45,000 bases of DNA. Source: Chrysomallon squamiferum (taxonomy: Eukaryota; Mollusca; Gastropoda; Neomphalida; Peltospiridae). Both the position numbers and the translations under genes were made by a program. The DNA is taken from assembly GCA_012295275.1 (NCBI GenBank), contig CM022671.1:6693727-6738726 (forward strand), read 5' to 3'. The notes beneath the pieces are model-generated. The model did not search any database and had not been told where the DNA came from. It saw nothing but the letters and a program-made list of their open reading frames with translations. Positions 24,585 through 44,928 of the stretch are shown here, one piece after another. Positions within the stretch are counted from its first letter, which is position 1. Each line of letters opens with the position of its first letter.

Positions 24585-27194
24585 TAAATAAATAAATAAA
24601 TAAATAAATAAAAAAATAAAAAAAAATAAAAAATTAAATTAAATAAATATATTAAATAAATTAAAAAATAATAAAAATTAAAAAAAAAAAAGAAAAAAAA
24701 AAATAAAAAAGTAATAATAGCAATTAAAAATAATAAATAATATAAAAATAAATTAAAAGTAAAATTTAATACAAATCAATTAATGAACTCTATTGTTGCT
24801 TAAAAAACTTACAAATTCACTGTTGACGACCGTGACTGTCTCTGTAACAACATCTACATCATCTGTAACATTTTGTTCTCACACATCGTATTTTTATAGT
24901 TTAAGATTTTTTTTTCTGTTTCAGGTAACTTCACGGAGACGCTGTTGAAATACATAGATGAAGAAAATTTACCAGCTTATCTGGGTGGTACGTTGACTGA
25001 CCCGGATGGTAATCCTCGTTGTGTTACCATGGTAATTAATCTCTTAAATTAGACTTGTTTAATTCTCGTTTCGAATTACTTGTAAAATGTCATAAATATC
25101 ACGCAGATCTAAATGCTGACTGTCACCTGTAATTTTAATATTCTGATAACTGTTACTAAGAAATCAATTTTATGATACGTTTCATAGTGTTTGGTATAAT
25201 GATAATATTGTAGATGGTATTGGTTTATTCATAATATTACAGATTGTATTTTGATAATAATGATATTATAGATTCTGTTCTGATAATGATAGTATTGTAA
25301 ATTGTATTGTGATAATGATGATATTGTGGAGTCTATTGTGATAGTGATGATATTTTAGATTACACTGTGATAATAATATTGTAGATGTTATTGTAATAAT
25401 GTTAATACATGTAGAGTGTATTGTGATAATATTGTAGACTGTATTGCAATAATGATACTATCTTAGACTATACTGCAATAATGATAATATTGTAGACTTT
25501 ATTGTAATAATGATGATAGTGTAGACTGTGTTGTGATAATGATAATACTGTAGACTGTCATGTAATAATGGTAATATTGTAGACAATGTTGTGATAATGA
25601 TAATGTTGTAGATTGTGCAAGGCGGGGAGGTACCTCAGAGTTACTACCTGGCAGACAAACAGTGTCTAGAAAACATGGAAAGTAAATTCATCAACCGAGG
25701 AGACAAACTCGTACTTCCGTTTCAAGTAACCAGAAGAGGAAGTATTATCAGGTACTACTTTCTACTCTACTAGTTATAATACGAAAAATAAAATAAAAAA
25801 TAAAAAATTAGAAATAAAAAAAATAAAATAATAATAAAAAAGTAAAATGAAATAAATATTGAAATAAATAAATTAAAGTAAAAGAATCATATTTAGAGCA
25901 TATAAAATTAAAATAAAAATTAGAAATGTATAAACTGTAAAGACAAAAATAATAAATGAAAAGAAATATATGTACACAGGAAAGAGTAATATATTAAATT
26001 TAATTCATTAGTATATTAATAATAAAATTATTACACAGATTAACACATTACTACATTTATAAAACAACTGTTACATAATTTAATATATTAAATATGTAAT
26101 AAAATGATTACAGATGGGAATTCAAGACAGAAGACTATGACATTGGTTTTGGAATTGTCTTGCTGAAGAATGACAAGAGTATCCCAATTGTACCCGTGCA
26201 GAGGGTGAACAGTCACATGGTTCCACAGGACGGCAGTATCACGTGTAGCAGAACAGGAACATGTAAGTTATCGCCTAGCAACCAGCATAGCAACGGCTTA
26301 TCACGACATCACAGCATTACGCTCACTGATGTAGTCGTTCATGTATTTGTTTGACTTGTTTGTCTCAGATTTTTTTCCTTTTGGTTGTTTCTTTCTGGTC
26401 TTTTTCAACATTATTATTTCTTTTTGTTGTTGTTGCTTTAAACACAGTAGTACTGTCATTTTCTAATCAATTATGGTGAGAGGTGTTATTCGTCATATAG
26501 ATTAAGAAGTTTGTTAAAGTGTGTGGTGTTAACAAATACTGTTATATAGTTAGTTTCTAATAACTGATGTGCATTGTCGTATCAGGATTATTTCATTTTC
26601 AAACAAAGTTGCTCTGTTTAACGTGGGTTTGGTTGTTAAAATAAAAATTAATTGTTATAATACTTTTTTATCGACGTATGAAATGGTTCAAGATATTTTT
26701 ATAATCACCCAGTAAAGCATAACATTGTTCTTGTCACACACATATTTTAATCCTGGATATTGTGGCTTCTTTGAGACTTTTTATTTTAATGATTTTGCTT
26801 TGTTGGACTGCAGTTATTAGAATATCAGCATCTATTTTCATAAAGTACGCAGATTCTATTTCAGATTTCATTGTGTTTGACAATAAATAGAGCAAACTGC
26901 GAACAAGAATATTCATCACATAAACACAGGTTGAAGCAGTTAGCTGGGATGGTAGTCCCATTCTGAAAAAGGCGAAGACAAAGTAAAACGATGTTGATAT
27001 GTTATGATTTTTGAAAGAGTAACTCAGCTACATCAAAATAATAGACTCTATGTATATGAAAATATATTAATATTAATATAGAAACCATATTTCTGAGTCC
27101 GTTCTGAATTTCTAAATATCTTCTGAAGATATGTGACTTTGAATATGATGATGGTTATAGCAGCGTGATGAACCGTTTATATTATTTTATTCCG

Positions 27195-27273
<79 letters not shown>

Positions 27274-27523
27274 ATAATATTATATTATTGCGTAAATTTA
27301 AAATCATTATTATTATTTATTTTTTTATTATTTTTTTTTTTCAGACAACCTTTGTTTTGACAACACGTTTAGCTGGGCGCGATCGAAAAGGATCCTGTAT
27401 AACGTAGAAGTAGTCTCCCCTGACGATTCTCTCGAGTCGGAGATAGAGAGGCTGATAGAAGGGGTAGACAACTGGGAACAGGTGGTGGAACACAGCGACA
27501 AATTTGAAACTACGCACTTCTGA
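19210..27523 (+). CDS. SEC14-like protein (CRAL-TRIO + GOLD), centre exons decayed
   Basis: Cytosolic phosphoinositide/lipid-transfer protein of the SEC14L2/3/4 type. Open, phase-compatible exons: 19210-19224, 19860-19943, 20434-20503, 21001-21044, 23247-23322, 23977-24057, 24364-24447, 24925-25031, 25612-25751, 26114-26262, 27345-27523 (TGA). Joined, they give 342 aa, against about 400 for vertebrate SEC14L2. The start MFKKK is inferred from the donor GTAGGC at 19225 and is the weakest part. Motifs: CRAL-TRIO N-terminal helix with LAKWLRARQFN (51-61); CRAL-TRIO second half with VIFDMEG (81-87), EDNYPE, LFVVNAPRIFPV and [19 protein letters not shown] domain at about 190-310, from [10 protein letters not shown] to YNVEVV. 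About 85 residues of CRAL-TRIO are missing between residues 71 and 72; their exons survive only as broken remnants at 21941-22000 and 22502-22697. Joining 21044 to 23247 is phase 0 to phase 0. It may be a shortened functional protein, a recent pseudogene, or have intact substitute exons I missed. Confidence 0.85.
20739..20768. repeat. (CA)n microsatellite in SEC14-like intron
   Basis: About 15 CA units. Confidence 0.9.
21129..21205. repeat. (AAT)n microsatellite in SEC14-like intron
   Basis: About 25 perfect AAT units about 85 bases after the donor of the exon at 21001-21044, followed by imperfect AAT/AGT to about 21370. Confidence 0.95.
21475..21600 (+). repeat. Isolated copies of the exon-9 minisatellite family
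   Basis: Units such as tattgtagattatcttgtaa and tgtattgtgataatgatgg match the array that ends on the acceptor at 25611, but lie 4 kb upstream in another intron of the same gene. Confidence 0.7.
21630..21945 (+). repeat. About 30-bp minisatellite abutting a broken exon
   Basis: Degenerate units of ctgtatatgactgtactg plus ttgtatcttgttt, about ten copies, run directly up to the remnant exon at about 21941. The final unit (cttgtttctgtatttttatgg) occupies the place where that exon's acceptor should be, and no AG acceptor remains there. Confidence 0.8.
21941..22000 (+). pseudogene. Decayed SEC14-like exon A
   Basis: In two adjacent frames this reads MNKIDKL and then [11 protein letters not shown], matching the family segment just before the GGMCGYD motif (vertebrate ...IDNIISWQPPEV...). 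The frames are joined only if one base is missing near 21970-21972 (CTTTAGAAG, where CTT TTA GAA is expected). No AG acceptor is present immediately upstream, and a minisatellite fills that position. Homology is clear from the [12 protein letters not shown] order and the location between intact exons, but the exon cannot be spliced and read as it stands. Confidence 0.7.
22102..22150. repeat. (TA)n microsatellite
   Basis: About 22 TA units, followed by degenerate (ACAT)n to about 22280. Confidence 0.93.
22502..22697 (+). pseudogene. Decayed SEC14-like exon B with several frameshifts
   Basis: Pieces of the expected protein appear in shifting frames: [12 protein letters not shown], then VRIEIYGH after a net loss, then MDMKGLM after a compensating C, then [14 protein letters not shown] after an extra base, then a stop where the family has ECE. 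GAGTGAGAAA occurs twice where GAGTGTGAGAAA would be expected. At least four small indels and two in-frame stops separate the fragments. They correspond to GGMCGYDLDG...KGLL...DLLRTK of vertebrate SEC14L2. The flanking exons have no such damage. Confidence 0.75.
23018..23125. repeat. (AAT)n(GAT)n compound microsatellite
   Basis: About 12 AAT units, about 18 GAT units, then AAT again, about 120 bases upstream of the intact exon at 23247. Confidence 0.95.
24508..24780. repeat. (AAT)n followed by A-rich degenerate repeat
   Basis: About 22 AAT units (24508-24573) followed by A-rich AAAT/AAAAT sequence to about 24770, inside a SEC14-like intron. Confidence 0.9.
25190..25611 (+). repeat. About 29-bp minisatellite ending on the SEC14-like exon 9 acceptor
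   Basis: About 14 degenerate units of GATAATATTGTAGACTGTAT plus TGTGATAAT. Each unit carries TTGTAG followed by A(C/T)TGT. The true acceptor at 25609-25611 (TGTTGTAG|ATTGTGCAAG) occupies the same place in the last unit, so the array holds a series of near-copies of the real 3' splice site. Confidence 0.88.
27199..27344 (+). repeat. (ATT)n and T-rich tract before the last SEC14-like exon
   Basis: Perfect ATT/TTA units to about 27270, then ATT-rich and oligo-T sequence continuing to the acceptor TTTTTTTCAG at 27344. Confidence 0.9.
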
Positions 27524-30110
27524 AGTGACGTTAAATATCAGCTGACATGAAACTGTTTCAATCCAGGTCCCCTGTGACTGTGTATATTTTTATATTCTAT
27601 TATATTGTTTCAAAAACGAAATTCACGAGCGATCACGAAACTATTCAGTTTTGTGTTGATGCAGAAACTGAGAAGTGTAATGACTACCTGGCGGGTCTTT
27701 GTCTAGAACGGGATAATAAACATGAACACGTCGTCAGTGTGTGTTATAATAATTATTATGCGTTTTAGTATATTTACTCTATGTTTTATTTAGACATCAG
27801 ACGTCATAAATGTGACGTCAGCTCGTAGCGACCTATTAGGAAATTAATTTTCCTGCTGAATATAAAATCACTTTTATTTACTGTTTGTTAATATGAGTGT
27901 ATGAATGAAAGAGTAACTTTTTTTTTATGGGCAACAAAGAAGAAGAAAAAATAGAAGAAGAGAGAGAGAGAGAATACTGATTTTATGTTATTATTATTAT
28001 TATTATTATTATTATAAAAAATGTACATTCAGATATCGTGTTTATGTCTGTCTCTCTCATATTGTTGTAATATTATTTTCCTTTCTCAGTTTTTGTTATG
28101 GCAACATTTTCATTTGAATCAACTCAGTTATTGTTTTAATTCCGTGAATAACCTCTTGATATTATCCTGAATTTCAAAATGAAGAAACAAAGATAAAATT
28201 GCATGTTACATATATACAGGTGTGTTTGTGTAATATATTTTTATACATAACAAAATAAGCGAACAGTTAGAAAGTTATAAAATAACATGTTGGTATTGGT
28301 CAAACAGTAAAAAGATAAAACAGAAAGCCGAGTTTCGTGTTGAAATTAAGTCACATGATAAAGAAAGATAACTCAGTATGATCTCTGTGTTCTCCACATT
28401 ATATCTGCTTCAGACGTGTCAGTTTGGTTAGATCATAAAGTGTCAACTTGTCAACATAACGTGTCAACGAGGTCACATGTAACAATATGGCAGTATGACA
28501 TCTTGTATAAGGATCATAATGATAACATTGTAATCTACCAAGTGTCAAGATTATTATTTGTTAACATGATAATGTCAACATGGAAGGAGGTGTCGGAATA
28601 AAAACGTGAAATAATACTGTGTTTCACTAATGTAATGTTAAATGTAAAATGAAACAAAAAATGTAAGATACGTTTATTTTAATAATAGTGTTGCTGAATA
28701 GATAAAGAATATTCATATACGTTTAAATGCCTTTGTGTGTGTTTGTGTGCGTGTAAATGCATTCGTGATAAGGTACATTTTACTTAATAAATAACAAAAA
28801 TAATTACAGTTTTGTTTTGTTTGTTATTCCTAAAACATCGTTATATAATTATGTATATTTTAGTAACTCTCTCTCTCTCTCTAAAATGAAAATACACAAA
28901 TAATCAAAATGGAAATACACAAGTAATAAAAATGAAAATACACAAGTAATAAAAATGAAAATACACAAGTAATTCAACTGAAAATACACAAGTTATTAGA
29001 ATAAAACTACATAAATAATAAAAATAAAAATACACAAGTAATTCAAATCCAAAATTCCCAAGGAATTCAACTGAAAATACTCGAATAATTAAAATACAAA
29101 TACACAAGTTAACTAAAATGAAAATATGTGCAGTTATTTGTCAGTATCACACAAAACGTATTAGAGGTAATTAAAAATAAGGACACCGGTTACACGTTGA
29201 ATTAATTAACCAGATGGATTCGTCCGAGAAACAGTTACGAAAAGAATAATTTGATTTAGATGTAAATGGTCTGCGTTATGAATCTGTGTATCAAAGTAAC
29301 ATCAATATCAATTAAATTTAATGAAAATATTTATCATTGGCAATATAAATACAGCAAAACGCGGCATTTTCTTCCATTTTCTTCCATTTTCGTCTGTTAC
29401 TTTCTTCCTAGTGAAAGTCAGCAGTGTATTTTATGAAGGTGAAAAATGTTGTTGTGAACATCACGCAAACAGAAGACGAGATGAAGAAGAAAAAAAAATT
29501 GAAAAAAATTCAGTTCATTATTACTTCCTTACTGCGGTTTCAGATTGCCAGTTTGATGTATCCTACTTGTCTATAAATATCATATTATCTTTGTATATAT
29601 GTAAATATAGTTACCGTTAAATGTACATATTTACCCTACTTGTGAAATAACACACTTCCTTATATTTATCTTGTACTTAACTAAACATACATTTAAAAAT
29701 ATATTTCTTTCTTTTCTTTTCTTTGTTTTATTCAGAATAATTATTTCCGAGTAGTATTTACATCATTCACAGTAGCAGTAAGACATGAGCATTGAATATT
29801 ATAATTAACCATCCATGGAACAGTTTTAATTTTAAAGAATTGGGATTATATTTTTTTTTATTAATTCACCTAAAATATCTAAAAAAAAAGAAAAAAGAAC
29901 CTAATCTTTGTCATAAAGTATTCATCGGCAGTTTGCGCACGTTCTCGGTTTACTGTAATATCTCATTATCAGCCGCCTTCTGAAGGACAGGCGAGTTCAC
30001 GTTAAGTACCGCGAAATGAAGACGACGAACTGTTTGTTCAGGTCCGTTCCACCCTAGTATAATTGAGAAGCGGCAAACAACGATATCCATCTCTGCTGTA
30101 TATCAACAAA
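27524..30110. other. 3' UTR of the SEC14-like gene and intergenic DNA
   Basis: The 3' UTR presumably starts at 27524. A 73-codon frame at 27547-27768 shows no recognisable features and is treated as chance. The stretch holds short (ATT)n at 27986-28015, a 20-bp minisatellite at about 28885-29120 and an A-rich tract. The complexity of 29920-30110 suggests the promoter and leader of the next gene. No other gene is seen. Confidence 0.55.
28885..29120. repeat. About 20-bp AT-rich minisatellite
   Basis: About eleven degenerate units of aaaatgaaaatacacaagta with substitutions such as attcaactg in place of ataaaaatg. Confidence 0.85.
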
Positions 30111-30195
30111 ATGGCGTCTGCTTTTCAGCTGCAAAATACACAAAGGAATGGTGGTCGCAGGAGGAAACTGAATTTGAGCGGTTTTACGTTTAAAC

Positions 30196-38012
<7,817 letters not shown>

Positions 38013-38030
<18 letters not shown>

Positions 38031-38672
38031 CTCTGACTACATGCTCTACTGACTTTGACTACACGCTCTACTGACTTTGATTACATGCTGTACTGACTTT
38101 GACTACACGCTCTACTGACTTTGACTACATGCTGTACTGACTTTGACTACACGCTCTACTGACTTACACTACATGCTCTACTGACTTTGACTACACGCTC
38201 TACTGACTTTGACTACATGCTGTACTGACTTTGACTACACGCTCTACTGACTTACACTACATGCTCTACTGACCTTGACTACATGCTCTACTGACTCTGA
38301 CTACACACTCTACTGACTTTGACTACACGCACTACTGATTTTCAATACATGCTCTACTGACTTTGACTACACGCTCTACTGGCTTTGACTACACGCTCTA
38401 CTGACTTTGACTACACGCTCTACTGACTTTGACTACACGCTCTACTGACTTTGACTACATGCTCTACTGACTTTGACTACATGCTCTACTGACTTTGACT
38501 ACACGCTCTACTGAAGTTGAGTACATGTTCTTCTGTCTAACTACATGCTCTACTGAATTTGAGTACATGCTCTACTGATTTTGACTACATGCTCTACTGA
38601 ATTTGAGTACATGCTCTACTGAATTTAACCACATGCTCTACTGACTTTGTCTACATGCTCTACTGATTTTAA
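38013..38672 (+). repeat. 22-bp array copied from the lectin C-terminal codons and stop
   Basis: The last codons AAC TAC ATG CTC TAC TGA (from 38013) are followed by about 29 tandem units of GACTACATGCTCTACTGACT plus TT. Units differ mainly as ATGC/ACGC and CTGACT variants. The first unit is coding; the rest are 3' UTR. Confidence 0.95.
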
Positions 38673-41600
38673 ATTCATCTTGCACTACACTTTGACAAGC
38701 TCTAACTACATTTTTATCGGAAGATTATTTTCCAATGTGAAATGGCGATAGACCAGTTCTTGTTTTAGAAAAACAAAAATCTGAAAAAAGATCTTTCTTG
38801 ACAAACTTGCTTTCAAAAATCATAAATATGTAAGTGACATGTGTTTGTACACAGATAAACGTTTGTCAATTCATCACTGTTATCTGATTAACAACTTATC
38901 ACGTCCCTTGTCCAAGTAATAACAGCAGACCACGCGGCTTTGATAAATATATTATATATAGCTTTAATCATATACGTATATATACAATTAACTATGAATT
39001 ACTGTTTACAATAATATTGAATCTATTATTTCTACTGTAATCATCATCATCATAATCATCATCATCATCATTATTACTATTATTATTATTTGTTATTTTT
39101 ACTATTATTATTATTACTTCACATATGCTTATAGAAACAAATCAACAACATAAAAATGAATCATGTATTTGCTATTATACACACACGCACATACACGCGC
39201 GCGCGCACACACAATACTTGGAGACAGGACAGTTTGACATGGAGGACAGTGAAATATTTAAAATATTGTACAGCAGATGTAAACGATTTAATATAAACTG
39301 AGTAGAAGTGAGGTAAAATAGTTTACTCATTTCTTTACAAGTTAGCGTTCTTTTATCGTCTGTTATTAAATAATACTTTATTTTTTGTATTTTTTTTAAT
39401 GATATTTACATTTGTTTGAAAACCTGATCTAAATGTAAATAAATTTAATACATGTATGTTATTTTGTACGAGTAATTATTGATTTACAATAAAAAGAATA
39501 ATAAAAATAAAACGAAATCAGAATTTTCTTTATTTGTTTAGTTGTATGACTGTCCGTCCATATCTGGATTTGTCTGTTATTATGTCTGTACATGAATCTG
39601 TTTTTTTGTCAGGTTGTCTTTTTGTCTACGTATCTGTATGCAAAGAGATGACCCAATTCAAGAACCGTAACTCGTGCTTGGAGAGAATACAACCGAAGTT
39701 TGAATACATTATTTTAGTACTTTCGTTAACTTTGCTAAATGTGCCTTCTAATCATTTATTTTTACTGAAAATGTTTACTGAACTAAACATAATTATAGTG
39801 TCAGTAGAAATAGGTAAACGAACTGAAATGCAATGTTTGCTTAAGTACATTATTTAAATAGTTAAAATATATTAACTTTGCATAACGTTATGTGTAATTA
39901 GAAAAGAAAACACAAATTGTTGTAGCATTAATAATATTTTATTCCAAGCGAAAAAGAAAACAAACAAACAGACAAAAAGAAATGGAATAATCTCATGAAA
40001 AATGTAACTGTGATCATAATATTTTTATTTTCGTAAAGACATTTTTTTTAAAGTAAAAACCGGTTAGAACGAATTTTTTAACGATTAGAATACTGTTCAT
40101 CTGAAAGAATTGCGGAATCAATCACATAAAATTAAAGCAAAGATTGTAAAAAATATACTCATTCTGTAAAGTAATTTTATATACATAAGTTATTCCACCA
40201 GTAAACGATTCATTTCAAGTCATTAATTTGACTCTTTCTTCAATATTCATAAAACACTGCAGAAGACTGAGAAAAGTTTATTAATTATTTAGATATGTTT
40301 TCATGATTTATTTCTGGGTTTTTTAATAAATATTTTCATAGAAAAAGAAAAAACAAAAATAATTTTGAATTTACCTTTTGAATGTTTTCCGTTTTTCTTG
40401 AGCTTCTTTATGAAGTGTAAATGAAAAATGTATGCGTTTGATGTCCATAAAAAGTTATAAAAAAAAAAAAATCATTTAAAATACTTTTTGACATGGGATG
40501 AAACCATATGAATATAAATTAATTACTTTTTTGTTATATATATATATATATATAAACCAAATAATGTTGTTTGTAGAATCAACTTTTATATAATAATAGA
40601 CCAATATAGTAGTAACTTTGTTAACATGGAATGAAATTATATCTGATATATATATATATCTATATTTCTATAAGATAGAAAATATATATCCGTCTAATGT
40701 TATATTGATACAATTCAACGTTTGCTTATAATAGTCCCGTAGAAATGAAAAGTTTCCAAACTGGGAATCAACCATCGCATCCATAGTTATCTGTTTATAT
40801 ACACACAAAATAAATTGTAAAAAAACACATCATTTGAAAACTTCTAGTGGGAATCTAAAACAAAAAAGTTAAACTTGTAGTGAAGAAAAAGTAAACTTAA
40901 TAATTAATAAAAAAAAAATGAAATGAAAAAAAAGAATAAATCATTAACAAGTAAATGAATGAAAAAACAAATTAAATAAATAAATAAATAAATAAAACAT
41001 TTACACGTATTCTTCATTTAATATTATTATAATTTTATTTATTTATTTATTTATTTATTTTTTTTTTTTTTTTATAACTTTTTTTTTAAATATTTATTAC
41101 TAACTTGAAATTACTTTGGATCTTTAACTTTTTATCTGTGTTCTGTGAATAACATTTTAAATATGGGTTAATTAACTGAGCGAATATGGATTATGGATTA
41201 TGAAAATAATTTTAAAAATAAAAAAAAAATAAAAACAGAACCGAGGCGGAAAAAAATTATAAACTAATCATTTCAAATGTAAAAGTTTTCACAAAAAAAT
41301 ATAAAACAAACCAACTCAAAGGATTTAATCATCGAACATGAAAAACCTGCATCACAACAAACATTTTATTGATAATAAAAATATTAATAAAATGGCTTTG
41401 AAGATTACAGTCAGTGTGAAATTAAATTCAATAGTATTATCCAAACAACGCTATTAGAATAATATTAGTATAAATATATATATATATATATATATTTAAT
41501 ACTCTTTTCTCCTTTAGATTTTAATCAAACTCTGACTGCCAGTGTTTTGTGCAGTGCGCAGTAAATGATTAACGTAAATAATTAAAAAGGAAAGTCGGCG

Positions 41601-42059
41601 CCAGTTTATATATTTCTTTTATAAATTTTAGGTTGATGCAAATTTTCGAATGACTCTTTAATAGTATTTCTGCTCTTCAAGAATTACTTTTTAGTTCAGA
41701 TTCATTATCATCTACAAATATATAGTTAAATATTAACGTTAGTATTACTGCTATTTGTTGCTAAGACAATAACAACAATAAGAACAACAACAACTACAAC
41801 TACTACTTCTTTTTCTGCTACAACAACAACTAACATTTCTAATACAAGTATTTCTCGTGGTAATATAACAAGTACGATTTCTAGTAATAGTAACAAAAAT
41901 AATAATAATAATGGTGATGATGACGACGACGATAATGATGATATGATAATGACAGTGATAATGATGATTATTATCATTACTTATATATCAAATGCCATCC
42001 CACTTATTGCCAGTGTTACTACTATATTGGTAGTATTATTCTACTGTTACTGCTGTTAC

Positions 42060-42105
<46 letters not shown>

Positions 42106-42167
42106 TATTATTATAACGTAATGCCACTGCTACTACTGTTACTAACCTATAAATATTACTTATTGTT

Positions 42168-42198
<31 letters not shown>

Positions 42199-42566
42199 CA
42201 CTATCAATCTACGGGTACTATTACTACTATTACTAGTATTAGTATTTCTTCTGTGTGGCTGTTTTACTATTAATATTATTATTACTTTTCAGAACAACAT
42301 TTTTGAGTACTTTATTTTTCATTCCACTTATTGAGTGTTGAAAGTGTAACGACTGCATTCTAGAAACAAACCAGTAGAAGTGATATCTAATTCCACAGAA
42401 TTAGAAGATTTAAAAATGCAGTTAATCTTAACAACAACTACAACAACAACAGTAATAGTAATAATAATGATAATAATAATGAGATAATGATGATGCTAAT
42501 GATGATTATCATGGTAAAAAACAAGCATTACTTTGAAATAAATAAAATAAATGATATATTTATATT

Positions 42567-42601
<35 letters not shown>

Positions 42602-43118
42602 CGGTCATTCCGAACACAGTGATTATTATAAGCATAATTATACTCATCATCATAAACACTATTGTTATTATTATCATCTTCACCATAATCGTCATCATCA
42701 TTATTAAAAGATAAAGTCAAAATTAATGAAGTAATAATAAAAATAAAAATGCAATTATACCAAATATCATACAGACACTGTTACACTGTCAGAAATAAAA
42801 CTGTAGTTTAGGAATAAACACAATATTATTTCAATATGTTTAACAATTGTAATGCAATAATCGAATGTTTCATGTGTATTAGTTTATTACTATAATTGTC
42901 TAAAACAAATATACAGTACCAACCCAGAAACTAATTACACATCTGAGAGGGAACTATTGAGTCATTCACATCTGTCGTTTTTGTTTCACTATTCCCATGG
43001 TACATAGAACGTACTGCACGATATTCTCGAATCGTTTGAGCAAGATATAGAGGAAGTGGCTATTTTTTTCTCCGTTTTGTTTAAAATACAAAATCCTTTT
43101 CTTAATTTTCTCGTGTAA
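38673..43118. other. AT-rich intergenic region
   Basis: No gene is recognised. The first part is probably the lectin 3' UTR; an AATAAA is at 39488-39493. A 107-codon frame at 39534-39857 has no detectable domain. The rest holds T-rich and A-rich tracts, (CA)n/(CG)n at 39181-39212, ATTT runs near 41033-41060, AAC/ACT trinucleotides at 41770-41990, (TTA)n at 42057-42105, (ACT)n near 42170-42205 and (TA)n near 42570-42598. Confidence 0.55.
42057..42105. repeat. (TTA)n microsatellite
   Basis: About 16 perfect TTA units in intergenic DNA. Confidence 0.95.
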
Positions 43119-44099
43119 TTATTGGTTTTCTCCTCTCATTTGAAAATCATTTGTTGTTTTTATAACGCTAACTCCTGTACTTTGTTGTTTGTCTGTGTTT
43201 CCAGTCGGCACGGCTTTCACAGAAGGATCTTTGGTAGTTTTACCGCTTGTGTTTTTTAGGCAAACGTGACAACACATGTTCATCGCGGTATATCTGAAAT
43301 TGCGCATCAGAATTAAGTAGCCAACTGGTTTCATCAAGTTCCAGAAAAAGTAGGCAACAATCATTGATATCATTGCTCGGATATCAACGATGTGAAGGGA
43401 GAAAACGATGTGAAATGGCAACTCTGTCACAATGTACGTGATGAAAATGATGGTGTTGAAATTAGCCAACCGTATTTTGTTTTCTGTCGTTTGCTTAACG
43501 TTAGAATGAGATAAAACTGCAGCATTTTTATGTCTGGTTATTTTTATCATACATGCAGTAATCACAGTCAAAGGAACAGCAGCTCTACTTGTCATGCTAA
43601 GAGCCCCAACCCACCAGTTCGTTGAAGTGTAGTTAGGATCAAGTCTCTTCGATTGTTCATTCTCCGTGTAAAAAGTTCCTTCTAAATAAACATAACACAA
43701 CTCCAAAGGAACCAAGAGCCAGATTACTGTCACATATATCTTCACTCTCTTCATTGTAACATACACAAGATATTTCAGAGGGTTGCATATAGCAATACAC
43801 AAGACTATACTTAACCCCATCATAGAGAAACATTTAACGGATGCTAAGGCAGGTACCAGAGCATAAGTGAAGAGAAATTTTGACCTGATGATAAATATTA
43901 CTGTATTGATTTGAAACATTATGTCTGACACAGCTTCGTTAACCAAGAACAGACCAGTAACTCCAGAGGTCATTGCAGATTTTACAAGAATGACCAGTGT
44001 GAAGACACTCGTTGAAAATGTAAACAGTATAACAGAACTGCCCCCTGCAATAATGCCGTTAGATAAAACGTCAGAGGAATCGGTTACGTTCACCGACAT
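43119..44099 (-). CDS. Divergent intronless rhodopsin-like orphan GPCR
   Basis: Intact 326-aa single-exon frame with an ATG at 44099 and a sequon near the start (NVT, residue 4). Seven hydrophobic segments fit TM1 about 15-39, TM2 46-70, TM3 78-104, TM4 119-139, TM5 164-186, TM6 212-236 and TM7 241-265, with an extracellular sequon NYTS (156). After TM3 it reads CIAICNPLKYLVY, the usual loop-2 start with PLKY, but the place of DRY holds VLC. TM7 has KPVGY (257-261) instead of NPxxY. The basic loop before TM6 and a Cys-rich tail after TM7 (MCCHVC, possible palmitoylation) are typical of class A. Its ligand is unknown; a lineage-expanded chemosensory or peptide-type receptor is possible. No close family name is justified. 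Confidence 0.8.
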   Translation of the reverse strand: MSVNVTDSSDVLSNGIIAGGSSVILFTFSTSVFTLVILVKSAMTSGVTGLFLVNEAVSDIMFQINTVIFIIRSKFLFTYALVPALASVKCFSMMGLSIVLCIAICNPLKYLVYVTMKRVKIYVTVIWLLVPLELCYVYLEGTFYTENEQSKRLDPNYTSTNWWVGALSMTSRAAVPLTVITACMIKITRHKNAAVLSHSNVKQTTENKIRLANFNTIIFITYIVTELPFHIVFSLHIVDIRAMISMIVAYFFWNLMKPVGYLILMRNFRYTAMNMCCHVCLKNTSGKTTKDPSVKAVPTGNTDKQQSTGVSVIKTTNDFQMRGENQ

Positions 44100-44871
44100 C
44101 GTTGTTTCTTCCTCAGTATTAATATACGACTTGTCCTTTTATGTCAAAATATAAACTTTCCTGTTTTCACGCTGATGTAGTACAGGTGAATCAAAAACGC
44201 AATTCTTCCTTTCTGGTGAATATCTTTTAAAAATGATTATTCGTTGAAAATTATCCTTATAAACAAAAAACAAAAAAATCGATTTTTCATATCGATATTA
44301 TATTCTTTATATATATTTTTTTTTGGGGTGGGTGGGGGGGTGGGTTCTGTCTTCTTGAAAAATGTTTACGCGTTTCACTACTAATTTGGTGAGAGAAATG
44401 TGACTACGCTAATCTTTTCATCTTTTATATTCTACTTACCTGTGTTTCTCATTGTTTCTCCTGACATTTTATTGATCATTGGTAGTTCCCTACACTCTAA
44501 TCACCAAAGTGTATAATGTATATAAGTATGTTGTGTGTGTGTGTGTGTATATGTGTTTGTGCGTCTGTAGGTTTTTCAATAATATAATCAATATATATAC
44601 GTATACATACAAATCTATAAACACACTCACATACATACAAACAAGCACACGTATAGGTAAAAAAAAATGCGTCAAATTTGTCATTAAATGTAAATCAAAT
44701 GAAATAAAAACGGAAAATGTTATAACTTTTCTTACGCTATTTTATACGATATATATTGTATGTCTAAAGAAACCAGTAACTTTACATACATACACAATTT
44801 AGTGATTAAAGTATAGGGAATTACCAATTTTTAAATAAAAAGCCGTGATGTTATTATCTATCGTTATGAAG

Positions 44872-44928
<57 letters not shown>

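Noticed and set aside
27547-27768. 73-codon frame after the SEC14-like stop
   Set aside because: It lies in the expected 3' UTR and has no domain, signal peptide or splice support.
39534-39857. 107-codon frame with a hydrophobic segment
   Set aside because: It is not similar to anything I recognise, is in AT-rich intergenic DNA, and lacks convincing start context or splice context.
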